A stretch of 64,000 nt of DNA from Cheilinus undulatus (Eukaryota; Chordata; Actinopteri; Labriformes; Labridae): the NCBI RefSeq assembly GCF_018320785.1, contig NC_054886.1, forward strand, positions 10,663,207-10,727,206, read 5' to 3'. Made by a program: the position numbers and the translations under genes. Of this stretch, positions 49,101 through 56,621 are shown piece after piece (within the stretch, counting starts at the first letter, position 1; each line of letters begins with the position of its first letter). The notes beneath the pieces are model-generated. The model made no database searches. It was not told the origin of the DNA and worked only from the letters and a program-made list of their open reading frames with translations.

Positions 49101-50990
49101 GGTACATGTCCTGTCTTTGGTTTGTAATAAATTAACAATAACACATATCAGATTTTAAGTTGTTAACAGATGTTTTTAGTTTTTATCCTTCTTTGTTTTC
49201 AAAAATAATCCTGTCCACGTACTCTACATTCTCAAAAATGCACTGTTGAGCAGTAGTCTGGCCCTCACTGTGCAAGGGGTAGCCCTGTCTTTTTTTTTTT
49301 TCCTAAGTTGTCTCACCAACCTCAACCAGGTCTCTTGTCTCTGGTCAGAGGATCTCTGACATCATCCTCAAAGGCAAGGATGAAGTTTTTTACAAGCTTC
49401 GACGACATTATCTTCAAAGGTAGAGGACGGAATGTTTATAGACATTAAAGGATGACATCATCAACTGCCCGTATAAAGCCTCACTTGAGTGTTTGTAAAC
49501 GGTGTATTGTGCTGCACCACAGCATAGCCAAGACCACTAAGATCCTCCCAGGACTGTCATTAAATCAAAAATGGAAAAAAGAAAGAGACAAACGAGAGAC
49601 AAAGAAAATGACCAAGCCAACTAAATAAATCAGTCATATTTTTCAGTTAAAGCCTTTTAAAATGGGTTTGAAATGATTAAAGTGAGACTAGATTATATGA
49701 TGTGATCTGGCCAGGACTGATTATTATGATATAAAGTTCAAAGAAGAAGGGAAATTCTGACAGTTTTTACTGGTAAATGGTGCAAAACCTCAAATTAACC
49801 TTTAAATGTGTAGAGGTTGGACCATGATTCTTCATGTGAAAATTGAAGTAAATCAGATGTTTCATATCAGAAATAGGTTAACTTCCTGTGTAATTGGCAA
49901 GATAATGAAATGCTCGCCATTGCCAGTGAGGTGTCCATTAATAAAAAATGTCAGTGTTTTGGACAATTTTGAGGACTTTAGTTAAAAATTGAGCTTGATA
50001 GATTCAGCACAGTATGAGTAATAAACAAATGACCCATTGGTGTCACTTCCTGTTTGCAGCAGAGGGCGCTATAATGATAGGTGTGTTCCATGTGATACAG
50101 TTGTTTTGTTTGAAACTGTAGAAGAACAAATTAATGTGAACGAAGTTACACCAGGTTAAAGACATTAAGCACAATAAAAACGCCTTAATTTGAAATTGAG
50201 AAGAAGCTGGTGGACATTCCTATTGAGACTTGGGCATTGGTCCAGGAGGCTTTTTTGTAGGTCTGATGATAATCCATATCCCGACAAAAAATCATAAGCC
50301 TAGGATGAATGGTGTATGGGGGCTAAAATTTTACAGGGAAAAATGAAAAATTCAGAGGTGGAAATGTTCATTTGGCAGAAGGGGGCGCTGTGAGTACTGA
50401 TATTGATGCATATGTACTCAAGATCAATATGTGATCATCCTTGTGATATTTTGTGATTGCATTAAAAAGAATTAAAAAGTCATATGGCATTATATGTCAG
50501 AAAACACTGTAAAAAAGTAGTAAAAATAGGCCAAGTTGGGCCCTGATTCTTGCCCCATCCTATAGTGAAAAAAAAAACTGATTTCGCACAACTTTGGATT
50601 CCATCTTGTGTAGAATGACCTCAAAAGGTCTGGAGTCCATCAGATAAAATCCCTCAGACTAGTTTGTCAAAATGTCAATATCAACCTCACCGGTTCCACC
50701 CATTATTCCAAAGGTTGCCAACCACAGACAGTCAGCAAAGGGAAAGATAATTGTATTTCTGTGTCCTGATAATGATAGAGAGATGGAATATGCTAGATCA
50801 TTTTAATAACCCATCTATGTCTTTCCTCGCTCTCAGGGCTCTGAGGAAACACCTGACCCAGTCAGAGATGCGCCGGGCAGCGAGGAAGCCTCACCTGCTG
50901 GTCCGGATCAAGCTGCCGCCACCTCCTCGCTCCCTCGCCATGCCGCTTCTCCCCACCAGCACCAGTGAACCCATCGTCCTGGAGGACTGA
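16080..50990 (+). CDS. mta2: Metastasis-associated protein MTA2, NuRD subunit (complete)
   Basis: MTA2 scaffolds histone deacetylases HDAC1/2 in the nuclear NuRD complex. Eighteen coding exons join in phase to 1992 nt, 663 aa (human MTA2 668): 16080-16107, 28480-28547, 32565-32658, 42356-42473, 43041-43104, 43193-43310, 43408-43510, 44363-44462, 46862-47050, 47179-47253, 47421-47479, 47566-47666, 48024-48163, 48247-48475, 48557-48646, 48727-48845, 48959-49101, 50837-50990. Visible: [20 protein letters not shown] opening the BAH domain (about 1-144), ELM2 (about 145-256), SANT (about 263-315, [20 protein letters not shown]), a GATA-type finger with Cys368, Cys371, Cys389, Cys392, and the family's C-terminal EPIVLED. 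MTA2 rather than MTA1/3 is chosen from [29 protein letters not shown] and [12 protein letters not shown]. All introns are GT-AG; introns 1 (12.4 kb) and 3 (9.7 kb) are swollen by repeats. Confidence 0.97.
16160..16240. repeat. GCTAGC-rich segment, copy 1 (mta2 intron 1)
   Basis: Contains CTAGCTGTCTGAGCGGCTAG and GCTGCTAACCACTGTTAGCT; a related segment lies at 18460-18525. Both are richer in CpG than their surroundings. Confidence 0.55.
17040..17830. repeat. AT-rich degenerate tandem repeat (AAGTCAAAATTATGAGAT type)
   Basis: Irregular repetition of AAAAGTCAAAATTA, TTATGAGATT and TCATAATTAT words every 20-35 bp; near the right end the complementary strand pattern appears (TCATAATT, TTGACTTTTT). 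A common fish simple-repeat type; no coding potential. Confidence 0.65.
17975..18050. promoter_or_regulatory. Possible CpG-rich regulatory island in mta2 intron 1
   Basis: Contains CCAAGATGGCGCTCGCGTAG, a good match to the core of the YY1 motif (AAGATGGCGGC), followed by CAGCGGCCCGG. It stands out from the AT-rich sequence on both sides. A role as alternative promoter or enhancer is speculative; no first exon could be assigned. Confidence 0.3.
18460..18525. repeat. GCTAGC-rich segment, copy 2
   Basis: Shares with 16160-16240 the order CTAGC(T/C)GTCTG..(C/T)GGCTAGCTGCTA..CTGTTAGCTCT. It might be a duplicate of the promoter-proximal part of intron 1. Confidence 0.5.
18526..22359. other. mta2 intron 1, nothing recognised
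   Basis: Mixed-composition intron sequence without recognisable exon, RNA gene or terminal repeat. An open frame at 21886-22239 (117 codons, +) lies in a GC-richer patch; its translation is rich in Ser/Arg/Leu and matches nothing I know. Not called as a gene. Confidence 0.4.
22360..24043. mobile_element. 1.58-kb insertion with inverted ends inside ~52-bp direct repeats
   Basis: Direct repeats at 22360-22410 and 23991-24043 share CCTCCGTCCTCCATC and an exact 28-bp tail beginning CTGAGGCTAGAATTAG. Between them, 22411-23990 begins TAGGGATGGG and ends CCCATCCCTA; with the next base on each side the inverted repeat is 11 bp (ATAGGGATGGG). The interior is non-coding and holds the tetranucleotide-like array at 23060-23740. 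The ends look like those of a hAT-type element, but hAT target duplications are 8 bp, so the long direct repeats need another cause. Confidence 0.55.
23060..23740. repeat. CTAC/CAAC/GACAGA array, block 1
   Basis: Irregular array of CCTACC, ACCAACC, CTGACAGACC and CCACC words, tetranucleotide-based with about 40-bp superstructure. Apparent Pro/Thr-rich open frames up to 105 codons (23246-23679) are translations of the array. Confidence 0.85.
24690..25100. repeat. CTAC/CAAC/GACAGA array, block 2
   Basis: Same word set as 23060-23740. It ends at the left boundary of the hAT-like element and resumes at its right boundary, so blocks 2 and 3 were probably one array before insertion. Confidence 0.8.
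25110..26578. mobile_element. hAT-like non-autonomous element inside the array
   Basis: Left end TTGGGGTGCAAC and right end GTTGCATCCTTA form an imperfect 12-bp inverted repeat (9/12), typical of fish hAT elements starting TAGGGGTGCAACGG. The inner margins also correspond (GGTACGG..CGGTTCAG; CCGAACGGTTC..GTACCG). At about 1.47 kb it contains no transposase-like frame. A clear 8-bp target duplication was not found, perhaps because the surrounding array is itself repetitive. Confidence 0.65.
26579..27025. repeat. CTAC/CAAC/GACAGA array, block 3
   Basis: Continuation of block 2 after the hAT-like element: ACCCACCCACC, CCTACCTACC, GACAGACTGACC words. Confidence 0.8.
27026..28479. other. Rest of mta2 intron 1, nothing recognised
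   Basis: Single-copy-looking intron sequence up to the acceptor CTTTTTCAG of exon 2. No RNA gene or mobile element seen. Confidence 0.45.
28605..28784 (+). mobile_element. tRNA-derived SINE, + orientation, 9-bp target duplication
   Basis: Head resembles a tRNA: A-box-like TAGTCGAGTGG at 28617-28627 and B box GGTTCGAATCC at 28656-28666 (perfect match to the pol III consensus GGTTCGANTCC). Body has CTGCATGTCTCTCCCCACTC and CTGTCCTATCTAATAAAGGC; tail is A-rich. Flanked by exact CTTACTGTC at 28596-28604 and 28785-28793. In mta2 intron 2, 57 bp after exon 2. A second copy lies at 39798-39982. Confidence 0.9.
29392..29650. mobile_element. 259-bp MITE with 19-bp terminal inverted repeats
   Basis: Left end AGGCCTTGTCCACACGGAG and right end CTCCGTGTGGACAGGGCCT are inverted repeats of 19 bp with one mismatch. 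No coding capacity. Target duplication not clear. Lies in mta2 intron 2. Confidence 0.8.
29651..32564. other. Rest of mta2 intron 2
   Basis: No gene recognised. A (CAG)8 run lies at 31471-31494. Around 31810-31870 a fish dispersed repeat (TTGGCAACTTTTG..AAAGTGGGTGGAACTGG) recurs; related pieces are at 640-675 and, reversed, near 50690-50740. Confidence 0.5.
33300..34080. repeat. Dispersed repeat with internal ~304-bp tandem duplication
   Basis: Two units of about 300 bp start at AAAAGC(C/T)ATATCA(A/G)TCAT (33489 and 33793). Shared inside: GTGTCACAAGA, AAATGTCTACTTCCTGTTTC, TTGCAAGGGCTCCTTTACTT, CCAATTGGGAACTGTG-like, TTACTTCCTGATGGCAGAG. The left flank (AGAGGCTTTTTTATATGTCT) also resembles 50250-50270 in intron 17, so the family is dispersed. 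Family name unknown. Confidence 0.75.
34081..35595. other. mta2 intron 3 segment, nothing recognised
   Basis: No exon, RNA gene or clear repeat boundary. From about 35280, TATCA-rich sequence grades into the minisatellite that follows. Confidence 0.4.
35596..36215. repeat. 22-24-bp minisatellite with an E-box in most units
   Basis: About 25 units of CAGCTGTAAATATCAGTC plus TATAT/TATA. Variants: CAGCTGTGAATATCAGCC, CAGCGGTAAATATCAG. A higher-order unit of 45 bp (22+23) occurs twice, at 36043-36087 and 36088-36132. The palindrome CAGCTG, a bHLH E-box core, recurs in most units. Lies in mta2 intron 3. Confidence 0.9.
36216..38170. other. mta2 intron 3 segment with G-rich and (TC)n tracts
   Basis: G-rich runs at 36895-36910 and 36964-36999 are followed by a TC-rich tract at 37065-37127, largely (TC)n. 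Translations of the TC tract (Ser/Leu or Arg/Glu strings) are meaningless. Rest not recognised. Confidence 0.6.
37065..37127. repeat. (TC)n microsatellite
   Basis: TC repeat, interrupted twice by TTT near the left side, then uninterrupted for over 40 bp. Confidence 0.95.
38179..38605. mobile_element. 427-bp hAT (Charlie-like) MITE with 8-bp target duplication
   Basis: Starts CAGTGGTTCTCAACTGGT; its right end, reversed, reads CAGTGGTTTTCAATTGGG. Flanks GTTAAAGC (38171-38178) and GTTTAAGC (38606-38613) are an 8-bp duplication with one mismatch, as expected for hAT. No transposase. In mta2 intron 3. Confidence 0.88.
38914..40051. mobile_element. Inner hAT-like element (CCGATA-rich)
   Basis: Starts TAGTGATGCATGGTAAC and continues with GAACCGATACC and repeated CCGATAA words, as in fish elements beginning TAGAGATGCACCGATA. 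The right end near 40051 (GTACCGATAGCATCCAGA) is its rough inverse. Boundaries are approximate and no clean target duplication was found. It carries the SINE at 39798-39982. Confidence 0.5.
39798..39982 (-). mobile_element. tRNA-derived SINE, - orientation, 11-bp target duplication
   Basis: Reverse-complement copy of the SINE at 28605-28784: GGATTCGAACC is the B box read backwards, TTTTATTAGATAGGACAGTG matches the body, and the T-run at the left is the A-tail. Exact flanking duplication ACCAATATTCT at 39787-39797 and 39983-39993. Its perfect flanks suggest a recent insertion into the inner hAT element. Confidence 0.92.
40496..40570. mobile_element. Fragment of a CCGATA-type hAT element
   Basis: TAGAGATGCACTGATTATA followed by ACTGATGCCGATAATAA resembles the left end of the element at 38914. 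Right end not found. Confidence 0.4.
40660..40725 (-). mobile_element. L2-type LINE reverse transcriptase fragment (YADD motif)
   Basis: On the - strand this reads [14 protein letters not shown], an intact form of the catalytic YADD block of LINE reverse transcriptases of the L2/CR1 kind. Sequence on both sides is decayed, so only this core is recognisable. Confidence 0.7.
40885..40945 (+). mobile_element. LINE reverse transcriptase C-terminal fragment
   Basis: On the + strand reads [14 protein letters not shown], similar to the QNAAARVLT block near the end of L2/CR1 reverse transcriptases. Opposite in strand to the YADD fragment at 40660, so not from the same colinear copy. Confidence 0.45.
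41060..42355. other. mta2 intron 3 end, nothing recognised
   Basis: Ordinary-looking intron up to the acceptor TTTGTTTCAG of exon 4. Apparent frames on the - strand across 42129-42497 overlap exon 4 and are shadows. Confidence 0.4.
42560..42850 (-). mobile_element. Degenerate L2-type LINE reverse transcriptase fragment
   Basis: Read on the - strand, 42840 to 42690 gives the decayed order of two reverse-transcriptase blocks: a relic of the G-V-P-Q-G-S-V-L-G-P block with the following PLG-type segment, then FHCFGDDT, a mutated form of the FHCYADDT catalytic block. Frame breaks and stops show it is dead. The left margin (TTTATTTATATAGCAC) is the dispersed 3'-type repeat also seen at 690. Lies in mta2 intron 4. 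Confidence 0.65.
43511..44362. other. mta2 intron 7, nothing recognised
   Basis: AT-rich intron. Short frames near 44064-44322 on both strands have no recognisable product. Confidence 0.4.
44691..45536. mobile_element. 846-bp hAT-like element with 8-bp target duplication
   Basis: Starts CAGTGGCCCAAAGTGGGGG; the right end reversed reads CAGGGCTTCTCAAACTTTG. Flanks ATCTAGCT (44683-44690) and ATCTAACT (45537-45544) match in 7 of 8. Inside, about 44955-45430 is a second repeat rich in TTTTAGTC words whose left part recurs at 45712-45810, so the element is itself composite. In mta2 intron 8. Confidence 0.78.
45712..45810. repeat. Second copy of a TTTTAGTC-type dispersed repeat
   Basis: CAGTGTTAATATTTGACTGC followed by TTTTAGT-rich sequence, matching 44955-45060 (CAGTGTTAATTTTGACAGCT). 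Right boundary unclear. Confidence 0.5.
45811..46861. other. Rest of mta2 intron 8, nothing recognised
   Basis: Intron sequence ending in the acceptor TCTGCCGTTAG of exon 9. A - strand frame at 46172-46420 has no recognisable product. Confidence 0.4.
49102..50836. other. mta2 intron 17 with dispersed repeats
   Basis: Positions 49360-49470 hold a repeat also seen at the left edge of the window (AAAGGTAGAGGAC(G/A)GAATG and AAAGGATGACATCATC). Positions 49860-50420 hold another family with CTTCCTGTTTGCAG, CAGAGGGCGCTATAATG and CCAGGAGGCTTTTTTGTAGG, related to 33300-33420. A reversed TTGCCAACC/GTTCCACCC repeat is at 50690-50740. No coding potential seen. Confidence 0.55.
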
Positions 50991-51679
50991 GGCGGGGCGC
51001 CGGGCGGGGTTTTCAGCAGGACACGGGGACAGGGGTGGGAGCTCGGGGCAGCACAGTACGCCATAACTGTAGTCTTTATTTCCTGTTTTCAGCGTCATTT
51101 TAGTCTTCTGTTTCATCCCACAGGCCGTCGAAAAAAAACGCAAACACGAGCACTTCTACAACTACACACTGACACACACGACATGCCAACATGCCACCTG
51201 CTGGGCTGTGTATTTCCTCTACATCCTGGTTCTTTTGCTCCTCTTCCTGTAACATAAATCCATATATGTCCCTCCTGATCGACGGTGACAAAGCACACTT
51301 TGTTTTTCCCTCCATGTCTCTCTTTGTGTAAATATATGACACCGACATGAGACAGCTGAGGTCAAAGATTTCACTCGTCCAATCAAACCTAGCGGGGAAC
51401 ATCTGCTGTTATCTTGTTGGTTAGGAGACGATGGCTCACTGGCTCTCAGTATTTCATCCTTTAGCGTTGTTTTTCCTCCAACAACCAGGAGCCAAACACA
51501 CTTAATTTAGAGGTTAATTAATCCTGATAGGATGCATCCCTCCTGTTTGCACCTCGTGGTATACAAACGACCACTTATAAGGAAGCCCGTGAGTGTCAAA
51601 AAAATAAAGCAAGCACAAAATTGGCAAAAATGTCATGCTGCATCGCTCGTGGACTGTTTTGATGCTGTGTTAGGAACCA

Positions 51680-51685
51680 AATAAA
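51680..51685 (+). terminator. mta2: mta2 proximal polyadenylation signal
   Basis: AATAAA in CCAAATAAAGCTGATTTTG about 690 bp after the stop codon, with TTTGTGTTTGGTC downstream. Confidence 0.6.
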
Positions 51686-52680
51686 GCTGATTTTGTTAGA
51701 ACACGTAAAAAAATCAGTTTTCATCCCCATTTGTGTTTGGTCTTCCTTATTTCTATCCTAACGTAGCTTCTTAAATCAGATTTCTCTAACCGTGATACTT
51801 ATGTTCTTTACAACCCTCCGAACTAGCTCCATCCTCATGTCATATTTTCAGTTTTTAAGAATCTCTCCTCTTGTTACTAGATTTCCGCTTTTTTTGCTAT
51901 TAAAGAGTCGATTAAATTCATCTGAAGCAGTCAAAAATCAACAGGAAACGGATCAAATCATGTAGAGTCTGTAGTTTTACATTAATGGAGGAAAATTATG
52001 TTGATCGTGGAACTCATTTGGTTTAAAAATGGTTCAGTCCAAAATGAAGCCATAATGTTTGAATGAAGACGCAGCTCTTCTGACAGTTTGCTTTGTGGAT
52101 TAACCCAACACTGTTACGTTGATGAAAGTCTGATTAAGATAAAAAGTAGCAATATTAATATGTACGGAAGGCAACTAGGGACAAAAATCAAGCTATGGAA
52201 TTCATGTTTTTAAAAAAACAAACTAGTTGTACTTACTGTTGAAAATCATATTTAAACATTGTTGGGTATTGGGTTTGATGCTGTTTTGTTGGAAAAAATC
52301 TGTTTTAAAAAGAGCAGCATTATGTCAATATATGGAAGGTTAACGAGGCCAAAATGAAGCTATGGAATTCATGTAAAAAAAAAAAAAAAAAAGTCTGATA
52401 AACATGGATAAACTCACTTATTGAATGTTTTCAGTGATTGGGTGTGATAGTATGATGTTGAAAATAATATCTGGGAAAACAAGTAGAGGCAAAAAATCAA
52501 GATATGGAATTATAGTTTAAGACTGCAGCACTATAGACAAAATTATGAGGACAACACATTTTACTCCATTTTGCAAAGTTAAAAACAATTTTTGGTTTCC
52601 TTTTTGCAAGCTTGACTTGTTTTTGTTTGACATATAAAAATAATTCTGGATTTCCCATGAGAGCAAGTCAAAATTGCAAT

Positions 52681-54595
52681 TGTATGGTAGGCCAAATTAT
52701 ACAAAATTAAATTATGAAGATCAGGGCTAAAACAACAACTGAAGAGTCAATATTAAAGCAGTACAATGCCTTCTCAATTGGTTAAAAATACCTCAATGAC
52801 TGCGTTTTGTGGTGCAGTTTAAAGCTGATGAGAGACCAGTTGTTCCAGTATTCATTTAACACCCCTGTATCTGTTGGATGGACAAGGTAGCCCTTAACAC
52901 GTGTTAAATTGGGTAATTACGATTCCTGCATTTCCCTGCTGGAATGAGGAGTTGAGCAAGTTTTATAATCATATTTGGTCCCAATTTGGGCTTTAGCATG
53001 TCTCAAAAGTGCGTCTTTTGGCTTTTTCTAACTGTTATTAAAATTGTTTTTAAGAAAATGATGGAAGCACTAAGAGGACATGGATCGATATATTTCACGT
53101 GTTCTTCCTTTTTCCATATTCCCGTGACAAAATAATTCGATTGCCCTCTCAGGATCTGGATGGATTTTTGTCACTTTTTGAGAGGAAACTATGCTGTGTT
53201 TTCCATGATAATACTTGTACATGTATGGAAGGCCATGAGGGTCAAAAATCAAGACATAAAATGTTCACGAAAAGGGCAACTAAAGAGTCACAGAAGTTGT
53301 TGTAGTCCCTTGAAATTGGTCTGAAACAGCCTTAATGAATGTGCTTTGTGAGAGGGTTTGTTGCCTTTTGTCTAGGACAAATTTCCCATTTTATTGTTTG
53401 GAAAGAGAAAGCATCATAAGGTAGTGAATTGGGGATTATTCTTCCAATGTTTCCACCAATGATGAGCGGTTACTGGGATTTTATAATTGAGATTCGACCC
53501 ACAATAAGCTGTCTAAAATTTCTCAAAAGTAGTTTTTTTCTGACATTGGTAAAACAAACCTGTAGCTCCTTTTAAGAAAACCACAGCAACCATAAGAGGA
53601 CACTGACCTATACATTTATACCTCTCTTCATTCTTCAATAATAAAATAATTTCCAGTTGGATTTCTGAGAACTTGATATGTTTTGATATTTAATTTAAGA
53701 AAAAAAAGTGGATTTCCCCATAATTATAAGCTAAATTTGTGAATGTACGCAAGGCCTTAAGGGCCAAAAAACAACTTGAAGAATTCATGTGTAAACCTGC
53801 AACAAAACAGCCAAGGAAAGTTGAAAAACTCCCTCAAAATTGGTTCAAGGTGGTCTTGGAGAATGTTTTTGTAATTGGGTTTGAAGTCAACGTGAACAAC
53901 TGTCTCAATATTTTATTACATTTTCCGATCTTAGCATTCATAAAGGGCGAGCATTAACACGTGAGTAATTGGGTCCTTGTGACTTCCTTGTTTCCCCGCT
54001 GAATCAAGGGGAGTCTCCAATTTTATAACTAAGTTTGGTCCCAATTTGAGCTTTTTAGAACATTTCTCAAACACAAGTGGTTTGGCTTCTTTCTCTCCAC
54101 TTTCAAGAAATCTGACGCCCCAAACGGACATGAATCCATACATTTTACTTCCTTCCATTTCTCCATGATCAAGTAATTGCTTTTCAAGATCATGACTTGT
54201 TTCTGTCATTTTATTAATGTAAACATTGCTGTTTTTTCCACGCAACAAGTTGAATTTGTATATGTATGGAAGGCCTTTAGAGCTGAAAATCCAGATATGG
54301 GATTCGAGTTTAAAACTGCAATAAGGAGTCAAAAATAAAGATGTATTAACGTGTACATGACTGTTTTAAAAAGGCCTTAATCAGCATTGTTGATGATTGG
54401 GTTTGAAGTCGATGTGAACATTCAGCTGTCTCAACATTTTATTTAATTTCCAGTTCGTATCGTTCTTAAAGGGCGAGCATTAAAAACGTGATAAATTGGG
54501 TCATTATGATTCCCGTGTTTTCCCGCTGAACTGAGGGGAGACTCTGGTTTTATAATCAAGTTTGGTCCCAATGTGGGCTTTGTAATATTTCTGGA
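52681..54595. repeat. Divergent ~520-540-bp tandem repeat, about 3.6 units
   Basis: Units begin at TGTATGG(A/T)AGGCC-like sequence at 52681, 53222, 53744 and 54263, giving periods of 541, 522 and 519 bp; the last is cut near 54595. Inside each, in the same order: AT(C)AA(G)ATATGG/ATTCATG, TTGGGTTTGAAGTC-type, AACACGTG..AATTGGGT, GGGGAGTCT..TTTTATAA, TTTGGTCCCAAT(T/G)TG(G/A)GCTTT, TTTCTCAAA. Partial relatives of the unit start occur at about 52160 and 52332 with the following ATGGAATTCATG. Units are strongly diverged, so the array is old. Confidence 0.8.
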
Positions 54596-54769
54596 AAAGA
54601 AGAAATTGAAGTGTCGAGTTTGTAGCAAATACTAATCTGTGTAAAGAAACGTGAATAAAATAAAAAGCGGCGTATTTTAAACTTTTTTACATCTGAAGTG
54701 TGTAATTCTGCTCCAGTATTGTGGAGATGGCTCTAACAGGCGGATGTGAATCTTTGCTCTCCTTCATTG

Positions 54770-54837
54770 TGGGGGGGGGGCGGGCTGGGTGGGGGGTTGG
54801 GGGTGTGGGGGGTTGCTTTGAAAAGGGACGGGGGGGC
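54770..54837 (+). other. G-rich, potential G-quadruplex tract
   Basis: Ten G in a row, then repeated G-runs of three to seven (GGGCTGGGTGGGGGG, GGGGGTGTGGGGGG, GGGACGGGGGGG) on the sense strand, 110-180 bp before the distal poly(A) signal. Confidence 0.75.
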
Positions 54838-54944
54838 TGATTTTTGTATGATGGAGAGACAAACATGCTACAACTGAAACTTTTTCTCAAGTGTTTTTTA
54901 TTCCAATGTCTCTGTATCCTTTAATGTATCTTGATAAGAAAAGA

Positions 54945-54950
54945 AATAAA
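54945..54950 (+). terminator. mta2: mta2 distal polyadenylation signal (candidate)
   Basis: AATAAA in AAGAAATAAAGATTTTTTTTT, followed by GTGGTCAGTCACTTGTTC. Strong layout, but assignment to mta2 is inferred from strand and lack of another gene. Confidence 0.5.
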
Positions 54951-54970
54951 GATTTTTTTTTCTTCGTGGT

Positions 54971-56399
54971 CAGTCACTTGTTCTTTTTGTTTTAATTTTA
55001 TTTAATTTTCACCAATAAGGCATGGACATGAGAGCCTAAACTTATCTATTGATGTGGATGGTAGTTTTAAAGCTTTGACTTTGCCGTTTTGGCTTTTTTA
55101 TTTTAATATTGGTGAGGATGAAGTGACCAAATTTGAATAAGACAATGGAGGCCTTTTAATGTAATGCTTTCTTGATTCTCTCACGGGAGGTTTTTGAGTT
55201 GACATGATGTGTTGACATGTTGAAAAATTATAAGAAATCAAAGTTAGAATTTTTAAGTTGAATGATTTGATAAAAATTGAGAAAAAACTCAAAAAGAAAT
55301 TAAGCTCAGTTTGAGAGTGTAGTAAGTCAAAGAATTACAAAACACTCAAAAAGTTGTAAATTTATAAGAAACCAAACCAGATTTTTAAAAAAATCTTAAA
55401 TTTACAAGGTTTTTTAAATTAAAAATCGTCAATTGACAAGAAACCAAAAATAAATTTGCAAGAAATCAAGCTCAGAATTTTTGAGTTTGATAAGTAAAAA
55501 AAATTAACAGGAAAAAAAAGAGAGGAAGAAACTAAAAAATGTTTGACTTTGTAAAACTGAAAATGTCAGGTTCATTAAGTCATTAATTTAGGGCATAATA
55601 AAGTCATAAATTTAGGGCATAATAAAGTCATAATATAGTTAAAACAAACTGAAAAGGTGGCTGGATACCTCTAGTTTACAGAAATTTCTCTTTAAAAGTC
55701 CTGATGTTAATGTGATAATTCTGAATTAAATTTAAGTATTTCCTGATTAATCATTCCCTTAAAAAGAATTTCACCTGGGTTTTAAAAGCTGACAGCATTT
55801 AGAGTGTGTAAACTTTTCACATTTTACTAAAACAAATTTCAAAACAAAATTTTTTTTCCACCAAATTCAAATGTTTGAGCTGCTTTGTTAAATTTATTTG
55901 AAAATCCAGAGATACAAATTCAAAACATCAAAGATAAAAATTAAACAGAGATGTAACATTTTTATTTTAAAATGGGACATTTGAAGTATATATATCCCGT
56001 TTTTAAAAAATATAATTGACTCTTTTTGTGTCATATTTTCAGTATCAGCTTTGATTTTTTTTTTCAGCCAATCAAATCTGCAAAATCAAAGAGTGTTTAA
56101 ATGTTAAAAATGATCTTAAACAGAGTCTAAATAAATGATGTATCGGTGAGTTTGTTCTCCTCAGACGGTTTTTAATTAGGTTGGTTTAGACTCAGGCTCA
56201 GGTGTTAATGTCCACACACCTTTAATGAGGTGACAACTTCCCCTTTAAGGATGTTTATTACAGCATGACTCAGATTAAACATCCGCCACGACACACACAC
56301 ACACACACAAAATAGTCCCTCGAATCACTTTAAATAGCTTAATACGATTTAAAGAGTATTAAAGTAGTCAAACAGACGTTTAGGTCTGGATTCAGCTTC
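54971..56399. other. mta2-cth1 intergenic, AT-rich
   Basis: AT-rich, with AAGAAACCAAA/AAGAAATCAAG words at 55220-55560, a tandem of about 24 bp (TTTAGGGCATAATAAAGTCA) at 55585-55637, and a short (CA)n run at 56290-56309. No gene seen. Confidence 0.55.
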
Positions 56400-56621
56400 A
56401 TGCCGAATGAAGGACGTGATTGGAGGCTGGAGACGTACATGTGACGTCACTTCGCGCACACCTGTGGCTCGTTTGAAGTGAAGAGCGCGAGGTTAAAAGA
56501 CAACGTTGCCTCAGTGTGATTCGGGGTCTGTACCATCAAAGCAGCTCACCGTTCCTCAGGTAACCGTCTGCTCGGGGCTGCTGGAGGAGGATTTCATCTG
56601 CAATCACCGAAAACCAGAAAA
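56400..56621 (+). promoter_or_regulatory. cth1: cth1 promoter and 5' UTR
   Basis: A full palindromic CRE, TGACGTCA, is at 56442-56449; an inverted CCAAT box (ATTGG) is at 56419-56423; a weak TATA-like TTAAAAG is at 56493-56499. This would place transcription start near 56520-56530 and give a leader of about 100 bases. The start ATG has A at -3. CREB/ATF regulation is inferred from the motif only. Confidence 0.55.

Larger units (their letters stand above)
50991..54970 (+). other. mta2: mta2 3' UTR, short and possible long form
   Basis: The stop TGA ends at 50990. A first AATAAA at 51680 would give a 0.7-kb 3' UTR. A second cluster ending at 54945-54950, preceded by a G-rich stretch and TTTTTATTCCAATGTCTCTG, looks like the end of a mature message and could give a 4-kb form that would include the tandem repeat at 52681-54595. 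Which is used cannot be told from sequence alone. Confidence 0.5.
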
